Shown here: positions 17,337 through 24,242 of the stretch, in pieces
Position numbering within the stretch: the first letter of the stretch is position 1
Layout: every line of letters begins with the position of its first letter
NCBI GenBank assembly: GCA_017479085.1
Contig: JAFVCQ010000067.1
Location: 1-35,682, forward strand
Reading direction: 5' to 3'
Source of the DNA: Lachnospiraceae bacterium
Lineage (GTDB): Bacteria > Bacillota > Clostridia > Lachnospirales > Lachnospiraceae
Length of the DNA stretch: 35,682 nt
Translations under genes and position numbers: made by a program
Notes under the pieces: generated by a model
Told to the model about the DNA's origin: nothing
The model's database searches: none
What the model saw: only the letters and a program-made list of their open reading frames with translations

Positions 17337-17870
17337 ATGAATGAGAAAAAATTAGAACAAAATATGATTGACCTGCTTGAAGAACAGCAGCTCAAGTTAG
17401 GTTATATGAGTGGAGAGGTTCGTTTGTATTATCCGTTAACTTCCCTGAACCATTTTTTGGAAACGAACTGTGATGCAGAAGAAATGCAGAGGGTTTTGTT
17501 TGATTTTGCTGATCGGGTAAAGCAACGACTTGGTACACTTGCGATTTCTCATGAGGGAGAGCGGTTTTGTCTGGTGATCCCGAAGGAAGGGGTAGATTAC
17601 GTGCATGCGAATATGTGTCCGGACAGTTTCATGGCTGATCTGATTCGGACAGTCGGAACACATGGGTGTACATTGGAGGATGTACTGAACCAGTTTTACA
17701 GACATTCGAATCGGGTGCACGTGGAACGGGTCGGACATGGGGAGTTTGATTATCTTGTTTATTTTGAAGATGGAGTTCCGGATTCCTTCCGCTATTGTAT
17801 TACGGTGGAGGAGTGTCACGTGACCTATCACAGATTTACGGTGGAGGATTATGAAGAATTTGGGTTTTGA
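17337..17870 (+). CDS. Uncharacterised protein, probably DUF3877 family
   Basis: A 177-residue soluble protein with no signal peptide or membrane helix. The sequence (MSGEVRLYYPLTSLNHFL, HEGERFCLVIPKEGVDYVH, FRYCITVEECHVTYHRFTVEDYEEFGF) reminds me of DUF3877, a family of unknown function from Clostridia; this is recall, not a search. A sizeable AGGAGGAG ribosome binding site fixes the start. It lies alone between the feo locus and an AT-rich gap. Confidence 0.6.
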   Translation: MNEKKLEQNMIDLLEEQQLKLGYMSGEVRLYYPLTSLNHFLETNCDAEEMQRVLFDFADRVKQRLGTLAISHEGERFCLVIPKEGVDYVHANMCPDSFMADLIRTVGTHGCTLEDVLNQFYRHSNRVHVERVGHGEFDYLVYFEDGVPDSFRYCITVEECHVTYHRFTVEDYEEFGF

Positions 17871-18074
17871 AATCGTACAATAAAGGATGATATTGGTAAA
17901 TTTGTACATGATTATTGTGCAACTATGCTAAAAACACGCTTTGAAAATGCGAAAAAACACAATAAAACCATATGTTAAACATAAAAAGAAACCCTTATAT
18001 GTGCAAAATACATATATAACACTGTATAATTTTGATAAAAAATATTTTTGAAACTTTTTTTCGATGAATAATTG
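17871..18074. other. AT-rich intergenic region without a gene
   Basis: Very AT-rich. It holds two small inverted repeats, TATGTTAAACATA (17971-17983) and TATATGT/ACATATA (17996-18002 / 18010-18016). I see no ORF with a ribosome binding site and no recognisable RNA. Confidence 0.4.
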
Positions 18075-18103
18075 TTGAAAATATACAAACTATGAATTAT
18101 AAT
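18075..18103 (+). promoter_or_regulatory. Strong SigA-type promoter for the 77-residue protein
   Basis: TTGAAA-17-TATAAT, close to consensus, 57 bp before the ATG at 18161. Confidence 0.8.
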
Positions 18104-18160
18104 ATGTGCATAAATATTAAACTTCATGATGAATATGAAGTGAGAAAAGGGGAATGAGGT

Positions 18161-18394
18161 ATGGGATTATTTGGAGGAAAAAAAGAAGAAAGGAATTATA
18201 TTGTGTTTGATCCTTACACAGAGGAAGCGGTCACGGCATGTACGACAAAGGAGACAAAGCAGATTGTGCAGGTACAGCCGAGGGCCCAGTTTGTAGAATG
18301 TAGTGCCTATGAATTGCACAATTTCAAGGAAGAGAATATTCTTCCGGATGATATTGAGTCGAGAAGAAAACTGGGAATTAAAGAACTGAAGTAA
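18161..18394 (+). CDS. Small protein of unknown function (77 aa)
   Basis: A 77-residue soluble protein starting MGLFGGKKEERNYIVFDPYTEEAV and containing three CT/VE-type beta-strand-like segments (VTACTTKETKQIVQVQP). I do not recognise a family. It is probably real: near-consensus promoter, AAAGGGGAATGAGGT before the ATG, normal codon use and a strong terminator after it, so it is a monocistronic, well-expressed unit. Confidence 0.75.
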   Translation: MGLFGGKKEERNYIVFDPYTEEAVTACTTKETKQIVQVQPRAQFVECSAYELHNFKEENILPDDIESRRKLGIKELK

Positions 18395-18445
18395 TATGAC
18401 GGAATGGGGACAAAGCATGGAAGGATATGATAAGGCACCTCATAG

Positions 18446-18488
18446 GAAGTCGGATCTTGTTTGGAGGAACAGGGTCCGATTTCTTTTT
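18446..18488 (+). terminator. Rho-independent terminator
   Basis: GAAGTCGGATCTTGTTT (18446-18462) pairs with GAACAGGGTCCGATTTC (18467-18483), a 17-bp stem with four wobble pairs, followed by TTTTT (18484-18488). Confidence 0.9.
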
Positions 18489-18510
18489 ATGGATTTACCA
18501 GAGGGATTCG

Positions 18511-18519
18511 TGATATAAT
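18511..18519 (+). promoter_or_regulatory. Extended -10 promoter for the GTPase gene
   Basis: TGaTATAAT, a perfect -10 with an extended TG, 45 bp before the ATG at 18564. No good -35 is seen at normal spacing. Confidence 0.6.
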
Positions 18520-18563
18520 TAAGATAATTACGTGAAAGGTTGCAGGTGAGAGGAAATAGTGGG

Positions 18564-20312
18564 ATGAGAAGATTATCAGTTGGAATTCTTGCGCATGTGG
18601 ATGCAGGGAAAACTACATTATCAGAGAGTTTGATCTATGAGAGCGGTATGATCCGTACATTGGGAAGAGTGGATAACCAAAACGCATTTCTGGATACGGA
18701 AGAACTGGAACGGGCCAGAGGAATCACGATCTTTTCCAAGCAGGCTGTTATGCGATGCGGGGATACCACGATTACACTGCTCGACACACCGGGACATGTG
18801 GATTTTTCTGCGGAGATGGAACGCACACTTTGGGTCATGGACTATGCGGTTCTTGTCATCAGCGGTGCAGATGGTGTGCAGGGACATACTCTGACTTTGT
18901 GGAGGCTGTTGGAACGGTATGGGATTCCGGTCTTTCTATTTATCAATAAGATGGATCGGCCGGATACAGATCGGGATCAAATTCTTCAGGAGATTCAGAG
19001 GGAATTTGGTGAGGGCTGTATCTGCTTTGAGGAGGATGAGAAGGAGGTATTCTATGAGCAGGTTGCGGTTTGTGAGGACGCACTGCTTGAGCGATATCTG
19101 GAAGGCGGAACGATTACGAAAGATGATATAAAAGAACGGATTGCGGCGCGAAAGATATTTCCATGTTTTTTTGGTTCGGCGCTGCACTCAGATGGAGTAG
19201 ATCGCTTCCTCCAGGGACTGTTGGCCTATACAACGCAGCCGACAGCGCGACTGCAGTTTGGTGCCAAGGTCTTTAAGATTGCCAGAGATGCTCAGGGCAA
19301 TCGCCTGACCTATGTAAAAATTACGGGTGGACAATTGCGGGTAAAGGATACTGTCCGTGGCGGATCCGGGATGCAGTCGGAACGGAATCCATTGGAAGAA
19401 CGTATAGGTTCATCTGGTATGTGGGAGGAGAAGGTGAATCAGATCCGTGTATATTCCGGAGAAAAATATGAGACGGTAGGAGAGGCGGTTTCAGGCATGG
19501 TATGTGCCCTGACAGGACTGACCCAAACGGTACCCGGAGAGGGTCTTGGGATTCAGGAGGATTCCGATCTGCCGGTTTTAGAGCCGGTGCTTACCTATAC
19601 AGTAGAACTTCCGGAAGATGTGGATGTGGCTGCGATGCTGGCACATTTCCGGCAGATGGAGGAGGAAGAACCGGAGTTACATGTGCTGTGGCAGGAGCAG
19701 ACCGGATCCATTCAGGTGAAGCTGATGGGAGAGGTACAGACAGATGTATTGGGGAGAAGGATAGAGGAGCGCTTTGGCGTGACGGTGGGTTTTGGAACGG
19801 GGCAGATCGCATATAAGGAAACGATTGCCAATGTTGTAGAGGGGATTGGGCATTTTGAACCGCTGAGACATTATGCAGAGGTACATCTGCTGATGGAGCC
19901 GGGAGAGGAGGGCAGTGGCATGCAGTTTCTGACAGATTGCAGTGAGGATATACTCGATCGGAATTGGCAGAGACTGATTCTGACACATTTAGAGGAAAAA
20001 GAGCATGTGGGTGTTCTGACCGGTTCCCCATTAACGGATATGCGCATTACGGTTGTGGCGGGCAGAGCGCATACGAAGCATACGGAGGGGGGCGATTTTC
20101 GTCAGGCCACGTATCGGGCGGTGCGACAGGGCTTAATGCAGGCACAGAGTGTATTGCTGGAACCGTATTATACATTCCGACTGGAAGTACCTTCTGAAAT
20201 GATCGGACGAGCCATGACGGATCTGGAACATATGAGTGCAGCTTTTGATGTGCCGGAGCTCGAAGAGGACAGAGGAGTTCTAAGCGGGGTAGTTCCGGTT
20301 GCAACCATGTAG
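18564..20312 (+). CDS. Tet(M)/EF-G-like translational GTPase, N-terminal part, ended by an amber codon
   Basis: A 582-residue GTPase of the ribosomal-protection (Tet(M)/Tet(O)) branch of EF-G. G1 is AHVDAGKTT, G3 is DTPGHVDF, G4 is NKMD, G5 is GSAL, followed by domain II and EF-G-like domains III-IV. It starts MRRLSVGILAHVDAGKTT like the Tet proteins, so the ATG at 18564 is chosen over the upstream TTG at 18540 or GTG at 18546. It ends at TAG (20310-20312), while Tet proteins continue about 60 residues further. The missing C-terminal domain follows at once in the same frame. Housekeeping homologues of this type exist, so I do not call it a resistance gene. If the TAG is read through, the protein would be 868 residues plus the recoded position. 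Confidence 0.85.
   Translation: MRRLSVGILAHVDAGKTTLSESLIYESGMIRTLGRVDNQNAFLDTEELERARGITIFSKQAVMRCGDTTITLLDTPGHVDFSAEMERTLWVMDYAVLVISGADGVQGHTLTLWRLLERYGIPVFLFINKMDRPDTDRDQILQEIQREFGEGCICFEEDEKEVFYEQVAVCEDALLERYLEGGTITKDDIKERIAARKIFPCFFGSALHSDGVDRFLQGLLAYTTQPTARLQFGAKVFKIARDAQGNRLTYVKITGGQLRVKDTVRGGSGMQSERNPLEERIGSSGMWEEKVNQIRVYSGEKYETVGEAVSGMVCALTGLTQTVPGEGLGIQEDSDLPVLEPVLTYTVELPEDVDVAAMLAHFRQMEEEEPELHVLWQEQTGSIQVKLMGEVQTDVLGRRIEERFGVTVGFGTGQIAYKETIANVVEGIGHFEPLRHYAEVHLLMEPGEEGSGMQFLTDCSEDILDRNWQRLILTHLEEKEHVGVLTGSPLTDMRITVVAGRAHTKHTEGGDFRQATYRAVRQGLMQAQSVLLEPYYTFRLEVPSEMIGRAMTDLEHMSAAFDVPELEEDRGVLSGVVPVATM
20310..20312 (+). other. In-frame amber stop splitting a GTPase-NYN fusion gene
   Basis: Reading is ATG-TAG-GAT-TAC-CAG-ATT-ACG, that is VPVATM-stop-DYQITVNSYTKGKG, with no frame change from 18564 to 21170. 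Tet(M)/Tet(W) proteins carry Gln at the matching place (IQEYR...), so a single C-to-T change of CAG would explain the stop. Confidence 0.85.
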
Positions 20313-21170
20313 GATTACCAGATTACGGTGAATTCCTATACCAAAGGAAAGGGCACCCTTTTTTGTACGATGAAAGGATATGCACCCTGCCATAATCCAC
20401 AGGAGGTGATAGAACAGACCGGATATGAGCCGGAACAGGATACAGAGCATCCGTCCTCATCTGTATTTTGTGCACATGGAGCCGGATTTATCGTTCCGTG
20501 GGATCAGGTGCCGCAATATATGCATGTGGAGAGCAGGATGCCGGTACAGGCAACACAGGATATAGATTTGAATAGGATAGAAGTAGCAGACAGACAGGTA
20601 TATGACGATTTTATCGAGGAGGAGCAGATTGAAGCAATCTTTCATCGAACATTTTATGCGAATGAGAAAGCTTCCAAGCGCCCTTACAAAAAGCAGAAGC
20701 CTCAGCCGGCAGTCACCTATAAGGGAATACCCCGACCGCAATCGCAGAAGAAATATTTGATCGTGGATGGATATAATATGGTGCATGCATGGGACGAACT
20801 GAAGGAGCTGCTGCCGGATCATTTGGAGGGGGCGAGGATGAAACTGATGGATCAACTGTGCGATTATCAGGCACTGACGAAGATTGAGCTGATTTTGGTA
20901 TTTGATGCATATAAGGTAAAAGGGAATTTGGGGGAGATGTTTGACTATCACAATATTCATGTCGTTTATACAAAAGAGGCAGAAACGGCAGATGCCTATA
21001 TTGAAAAGCTGACTCACAAAATGGCAAGACACGAACAGGTGACAGTGGCAACATCGGATGGAATGGTACAGTTGATTACAAGAGGACAGAACTGTCAGAT
21101 ATTATCTGCCAGGGAACTCAAAGAGGAGCTAGGGCGGGCAAGGGAGACGGTCAGGGCATATTTGACATAG
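20313..21170 (+). CDS. C-terminal GTPase domain plus NYN (YacP/Rae1-like) nuclease domain, downstream of the amber codon
   Basis: Continues in frame from the GTPase. Residues DYQITVNSYTKGKGTLFCTMKGYAPC are the last EF-G/Tet domain, then CAHGAGFIVPW, a linker, and a NYN/PIN-like domain of YacP type: KYLIVDGYNMVHAWDEL, LILVFDAYKV, KEAETADAYIEKL, VATSDGMVQ. Counted from the GTG at 20328, D147, N150, D193, E219, D222 and D244 form the expected acidic site. The only possible independent start is that GTG, which lacks a proper ribosome binding site, so separate translation is doubtful. B. subtilis Rae1 (YacP) cleaves mRNA in the ribosomal A site. Either the gene is a broken fusion or the stop is suppressed. 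Confidence 0.8.
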   Translation, partial: DYQITVNSYTKGKGTLFCTMKGYAPCHNPQEVIEQTGYEPEQDTEHPSSSVFCAHGAGFIVPWDQVPQYMHVESRMPVQATQDIDLNRIEVADRQVYDDFIEEEQIEAIFHRTFYANEKASKRPYKKQKPQPAVTYKGIPRPQSQKKYLIVDGYNMVHAWDELKELLPDHLEGARMKLMDQLCDYQALTKIELILVFDAYKVKGNLGEMFDYHNIHVVYTKEAETADAYIEKLTHKMARHEQVTVATSDGMVQLITRGQNCQILSARELKEELGRARETVRAYLT

Positions 21171-21237
21171 TGTTACGATTCGCCATTGTTTTGACGAATG
21201 CTGTGAGAGCAGCCTGATATCAGGATGGACAAAAGAG

Positions 21238-21262
21238 AAACCGGAAGTCATTCTTCCGGTTT
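21238..21262. terminator. Bidirectional terminator between the NYN gene and maf
   Basis: AAACCGGAAG-TCATT-CTTCCGGTTT, a perfect 10-bp stem with a 5-nt loop. The minus-strand side continues CTCTTTTG. It lies just after the maf stop. Confidence 0.8.
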
Positions 21263-21277
21263 GGTCTCGGATGCAGC

Positions 21278-21889
21278 TCAGCCCCGAAGGGTCTGATACA
21301 GCTTTGCGATGGGCAGTCCCACGACATTGTTGTAATCCCCGCGTATCTCCCTGACATGAACTGCGAAGGGACCCTGAATCCCGTAAGCCCCGGCTTTGTC
21401 CATGCAATCACCGGTAGCGATGTATGCCCTGAGATCTTCATCCGGAATCGGGTAAAAGGTGACATCTGTCCGCTCGTGGAAGATACGGATCTGTTTGGTA
21501 CCGCCGGAGCGTTCGATGACCGCTATTCCGGTCCATACCTGATGTGTCCGGTCGGATAGCAACTTCAACAGATCGAATGCCTCCTGTGCATCCTTTGGCT
21601 TGCCAAGAATTTCCCCGTTGTAATAGACAAGGGTGTCCGCACCGATCACCAAAAAGTCATCCGTCATTCCCTCTTTCCGCAGGGCTTTGTACACGTCGTC
21701 TGCCTTTTGAAATGCGAGTTCCTCTGCCATCTTGTCAGGGGAAGCTTCGGTAATGCGCTCCTGTATGTGGGAAGGACGCACGGTAAAAGTGAATCCGGCC
21801 TGAGTCAGGAGTTCGGATCTTCTGGGCGAAGCGGATGCTAAAAAAATTGGAATATTCTGTTTCACAGTATCTACTTCGTTACTGTTCAT
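21278..21889 (-). CDS. maf: Maf-family nucleoside triphosphate pyrophosphatase
   Basis: House-cleaning pyrophosphatase that hydrolyses dTTP/UTP or modified nucleotides. The protein (203 residues from this ATG) has the family signature FLASASPRRSELL, the catalytic GADTLVYYNGEILGKP with its Asp, and GDCMDKAGAYGIQG, ending in VVGLPIAKLYQTL. The start is uncertain: the ATG (21887-21889) has no ribosome binding site nearby because a 78-bp element lies between it and the upstream GGAGG at 22001-22005. An alternative start is the GTG codon of Val9 (about 195 residues), closer to other Maf proteins in length. The protein-coding part itself is intact. Confidence 0.9.
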   Translation of the reverse strand: MNSNEVDTVKQNIPIFLASASPRRSELLTQAGFTFTVRPSHIQERITEASPDKMAEELAFQKADDVYKALRKEGMTDDFLVIGADTLVYYNGEILGKPKDAQEAFDLLKLLSDRTHQVWTGIAVIERSGGTKQIRIFHERTDVTFYPIPDEDLRAYIATGDCMDKAGAYGIQGPFAVHVREIRGDYNNVVGLPIAKLYQTLRG

Positions 21890-21892
21890 GGT

Positions 21893-21970
21893 CCAATGTC
21901 ATTCAGTTAAGAATTAGCCAGTAAACATATACCATACCCAGTAGCGTCCGGCTTAACTAAATGACATTGG
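21893..21970. mobile_element. 78-bp MITE-like inverted-repeat element
   Basis: Ends are inverted repeats of 19 bp, CCAATGTCATTCAGTTAAG (21893-21911) and CTTAACTAAATGACATTGG (21952-21970), matching at 18 of 19. The element is flanked by 8-bp direct repeats TTCATGGT (21885-21892 and 21971-21978), a target-site duplication signature. It has no room for a transposase, so it would be mobilised in trans. A 22-codon minus-strand frame (21907-21975) starts at the ATG in the outer duplication and ends within the element; no ribosome binding site is at a standard distance. It separates maf from its Shine-Dalgarno. Confidence 0.8.
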
Positions 21971-22012
21971 TTCATGGTCTGACCATGAATGGTAACTCTA
22001 CCTCCTGCTTGT

Positions 22013-22041
22013 ATTATACACTTTCAAGAATGGGTTTACAA
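22013..22041 (-). promoter_or_regulatory. SigA-type promoter for maf
   Basis: On the minus strand TTGTAA-17-TATAAT, with a perfect -10 (22013-22018). The predicted start is around 22006, so the GGAGG at 22001-22005 would be at the very 5' end of the transcript. Confidence 0.6.
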
Positions 22042-22064
22042 GGAAAAGGTTTCAATGGTACAAT
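22035..22064 (+). promoter_or_regulatory. Promoter for the transglutaminase-like gene, overlapping the maf promoter
   Basis: TTTACA-18-TACAAT with an extended TGg before the -10. Its -35 (22035-22040) overlaps the -35 of the divergent maf promoter (22036-22041). Confidence 0.6.
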
Positions 22065-22120
22065 AGGATGGGAACAGCAACGAAACGGTGTAAGGGTTCG
22101 AGGATGAGTGGAGTAGATCT

Positions 22121-23230
22121 ATGGGAAAGAAGATAACAGTGTGTGCAGTTTTGTTTGTGCTCAGTGGAATGGGGCTTTGGGTATATAGCAAGGTTCCGGA
22201 TGTGCAGGAGACGATCGCATTCTATACAGAGGAGGATTTTACAGAGGACAATATTTATACGGATCTGGATGGAATTGCAGACAGGCTGAAGGAGGAGATT
22301 CAAAAAGGCTCGAATGATTTTACAATATACATGAAGGATGTTGATGTGGCAGAGCTGGAACAGATTAATTCTGCGCTGGATGGGATATTTGGGAGTGGCT
22401 CCACTTATCAGCAGATCGGAAGCGTAGGGGAATCCTACAAAAAAGTAAAAATCACAATTGAAAAGACAATGAACTACTATGCAGTGGAGGCATATCTGAA
22501 TCAAACACCGATTCCGGATTCGCAGGAGAGGGCAAAGGAGTTGTATGAGGTGATCCGGCAGGTTATGGATACGCAGATTACCGATGGAATGACGGACTAC
22601 GAGAAGGAACTGACGTTACATGACTATCTTGTGACTCACTGTACATACAGTGAGAATGTGATCCAGTCCCCGGACAGTGATATTTACAGGGCATATGGGG
22701 CTCTGGTGAATGGAGATGCGGTATGTAACGGCTATGCGGAGGCGCTGAAGCTTTTGCTGGATTGCGCAGGAGTACCCTCTGAATTTGTTACCGGTACAGC
22801 AGGCGGTGTGGAGCATGCATGGAATCTGGTGAAGCTGGGTGATGAATGGTATCATATGGATGCAACATGGGATGATCCGCTGCCCGATGGGGGAGAACAG
22901 GTGGTACACCCGTATTTTAACGTGTCGGATGAGGTCATCGGACAGAGCCATGTGTGGAAACGAGAAGAGTACCCCGAAGCAGACAGTATGTTCTGGAATT
23001 ATTACGTCCGCAGTCAGACCTATTTTCAAGGCTTTGATGACTACAAAACCCATGCCTACGAAGCGATGGTGACTGAAGAGGCAGATCACTATGAGGCGGT
23101 GGTGGAGGGGTATGTGGAACACAAGGAGGATATGCAGTTTCTGTTTGAGAATAACAGCAGGTATTCCAGAGTGAACTGGCACTGCTTTGAGGAGGGCAGT
23201 TATCGGGTTTTGGTGTTGAATGCAGAGTGA
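22121..23230 (+). CDS. Secreted or membrane-anchored transglutaminase-like protein
   Basis: A 369-residue protein. An N-terminal hydrophobic segment (about residues 4-22, ITVCAVLFVLSGMGLWVY) acts as signal or anchor. The transglutaminase-like core shows the triad Cys202 in NGDAVCNGYAEALK, His232 in VEHAWNLVKL and Asp247 in YHMDATWDDP. Proteins like this in Clostridia are extracellular cysteine proteases or cross-linkers; the substrate is unknown. The N-terminal 130 residues and a 90-residue C-terminal part have no domain I recognise. It is 19 bp upstream of the DUF1700 gene, probably one operon. Confidence 0.85.
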   Translation: MGKKITVCAVLFVLSGMGLWVYSKVPDVQETIAFYTEEDFTEDNIYTDLDGIADRLKEEIQKGSNDFTIYMKDVDVAELEQINSALDGIFGSGSTYQQIGSVGESYKKVKITIEKTMNYYAVEAYLNQTPIPDSQERAKELYEVIRQVMDTQITDGMTDYEKELTLHDYLVTHCTYSENVIQSPDSDIYRAYGALVNGDAVCNGYAEALKLLLDCAGVPSEFVTGTAGGVEHAWNLVKLGDEWYHMDATWDDPLPDGGEQVVHPYFNVSDEVIGQSHVWKREEYPEADSMFWNYYVRSQTYFQGFDDYKTHAYEAMVTEEADHYEAVVEGYVEHKEDMQFLFENNSRYSRVNWHCFEEGSYRVLVLNAE

Positions 23231-23249
23231 TAAGAGGAGATAAGGAAAA

Positions 23250-23744
23250 ATGACAAAACAGGAATTTCTAGACGAATTAAAGCAGGCATTGTCCGGTCAG
23301 GTATCTTCAGAGGTGCTGATGGATACGTATCGATACTATGCCAATTATATGGAAGAAGAGATGAAGAGGGGAAAATCAGAGGATCAGGTGTTGGACGAAT
23401 TGGGAAGACCGGCTCTGATTGCACGGTCCGTAATTGCGGCACAGACCGGTGACCGTGTGGCGGATGTGGAATACACAGAGGATGGAAGAACCAGAAGGAT
23501 ATATCATAATACCGGGCATAAGGACAGGGAAGAAAAGAAGGAGAAGAAGACAGAATCAAACAGGTCGTTTGTATTCCGCTTGGATTCGTGGTATGTAAGA
23601 CTGCTCTTTGCTCTTGTCTTTTTATTACTTGTGGGCATTGTATTTGTTTTTCTGAAAGGATTATTTTTTGTATTTTTCCGGTTTGGAATTCCGTTATTGC
23701 TCTTTTTGGGTGTCCTTTACCTGCTCTTATATGCCCTGCGATAA
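23250..23744 (+). CDS. DUF1700 (HAAS-type) membrane protein
   Basis: A 164-residue protein with an N-terminal helical segment MTKQEFLDELKQAL...LDELGRP typical of DUF1700/HAAS domains, then a charged linker (HKDREEKKEKK) and two membrane helices (about 114-135 and 139-162) ending the protein. DUF1700 proteins are usually found with PadR-like regulators and act in membrane/stress regulation; no PadR gene is here. The ribosome binding site is GAGGAGATAAGG. Confidence 0.8.
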   Translation: MTKQEFLDELKQALSGQVSSEVLMDTYRYYANYMEEEMKRGKSEDQVLDELGRPALIARSVIAAQTGDRVADVEYTEDGRTRRIYHNTGHKDREEKKEKKTESNRSFVFRLDSWYVRLLFALVFLLLVGIVFVFLKGLFFVFFRFGIPLLLFLGVLYLLLYALR

Positions 23745-23760
23745 AATATTAAAAAAATAC

Positions 23761-23789
23761 TTGACATTTTATCCCATTTTCGATATACT
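23761..23789 (+). promoter_or_regulatory. Near-consensus promoter for the tRNA pair
   Basis: TTGACA-17-TATACT, 24 bp before the first tRNA. Confidence 0.9.
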
Positions 23790-23812
23790 ACTATTCGTGT
23801 TGAGAACACAAT

Positions 23813-23885
23813 GGAATCTTAGCTCAGCTGGGAGAGCATCTGCCTTACAAGCAGAGGGTCACAGGTTCGAGCCCTGTAGGTTCCA
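23813..23885 (+). tRNA. tRNA-Val (anticodon TAC)
   Basis: A 73-nt cloverleaf with acceptor GGAATCT/AGGTTCC, D-arm GCTC...GAGC, anticodon loop CTTACAA and T-arm ACAGGTTCGAGCCCTGT. The CCA end is not encoded. It is transcribed with the next tRNA, 4 bp downstream. Confidence 0.95.
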
Positions 23886-23889
23886 TTAT

Positions 23890-23963
23890 GGCGGGATAGC
23901 TCAGTTGGCTAGAGCATACGGTTCATACCCGTAGTGTCGGGAGTTCAAATCTCCCTCCCGCTA
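23890..23963 (+). tRNA. tRNA-Met, elongator (anticodon CAT)
   Basis: A 74-nt cloverleaf with acceptor GGCGGGA/TCCCGCT, anticodon loop TTCATAC and T-arm GGGAGTTCAAATCTCCC. The G1-U72 pair is as in Bacillus elongator tRNA-Met, and the initiator pattern (C1-A72, three G-C pairs) is missing. CCA is not encoded. Confidence 0.93.
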
Positions 23964-24017
23964 TTTATCATCTCAGACAATACGGTTGAGACAAGCCTCT
24001 ATGAGCAGAGTGGATAG

Positions 24018-24046
24018 GAACGCAAAGAAGCAGCGTTCTTTTTTTT
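24018..24046 (+). terminator. Rho-independent terminator after the tRNAs
   Basis: GAACGC (24018-24023) and GCGTTC (24033-24038) with a 9-nt loop, followed by eight T. A second stem AAGCCCGTTT/AAATGGGCTT lies at 24075-24097 with no T run. Confidence 0.85.
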
Positions 24047-24129
24047 ATTTCTGCGAACAGTGAGTCAGGCTGACAAGCCCGTTTGTGAAATGGGCTTCTG
24101 TGATCAGGATAATTTTTTTGGAAAAAGCA

Positions 24130-24158
24130 ATGACAATTAAGAAAATGAATGGTATAGT
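24130..24158 (+). promoter_or_regulatory. Promoter for the M16C peptidase gene
   Basis: ATGACA-17-TATAGT with an extended TGg before the -10. The -10 directly abuts an in-frame ATG at 24159, showing that this ATG cannot be the start. Confidence 0.75.
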
Positions 24159-24242
24159 ATGTTAGTGGAAATAAATACCTGTAACAGCCTGTTTACTGTC
24201 AGGCAGATGGAGCAGGCAAATATCAGATCAGGAGGGAAGACA

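Noticed and set aside
18564..20312. Tetracycline resistance gene tet(M)/tet(O)
   Set aside because: The sequence is only family-like, is cut by a stop codon and carries a nuclease domain; no mobile-element context is seen. Resistance cannot be claimed.
24159..24242. ATG at 24159 as the start of the M16C peptidase
   Set aside because: It directly follows the -10 hexamer and lacks a ribosome binding site; TTG at 24243 has GGAGGG at good spacing.
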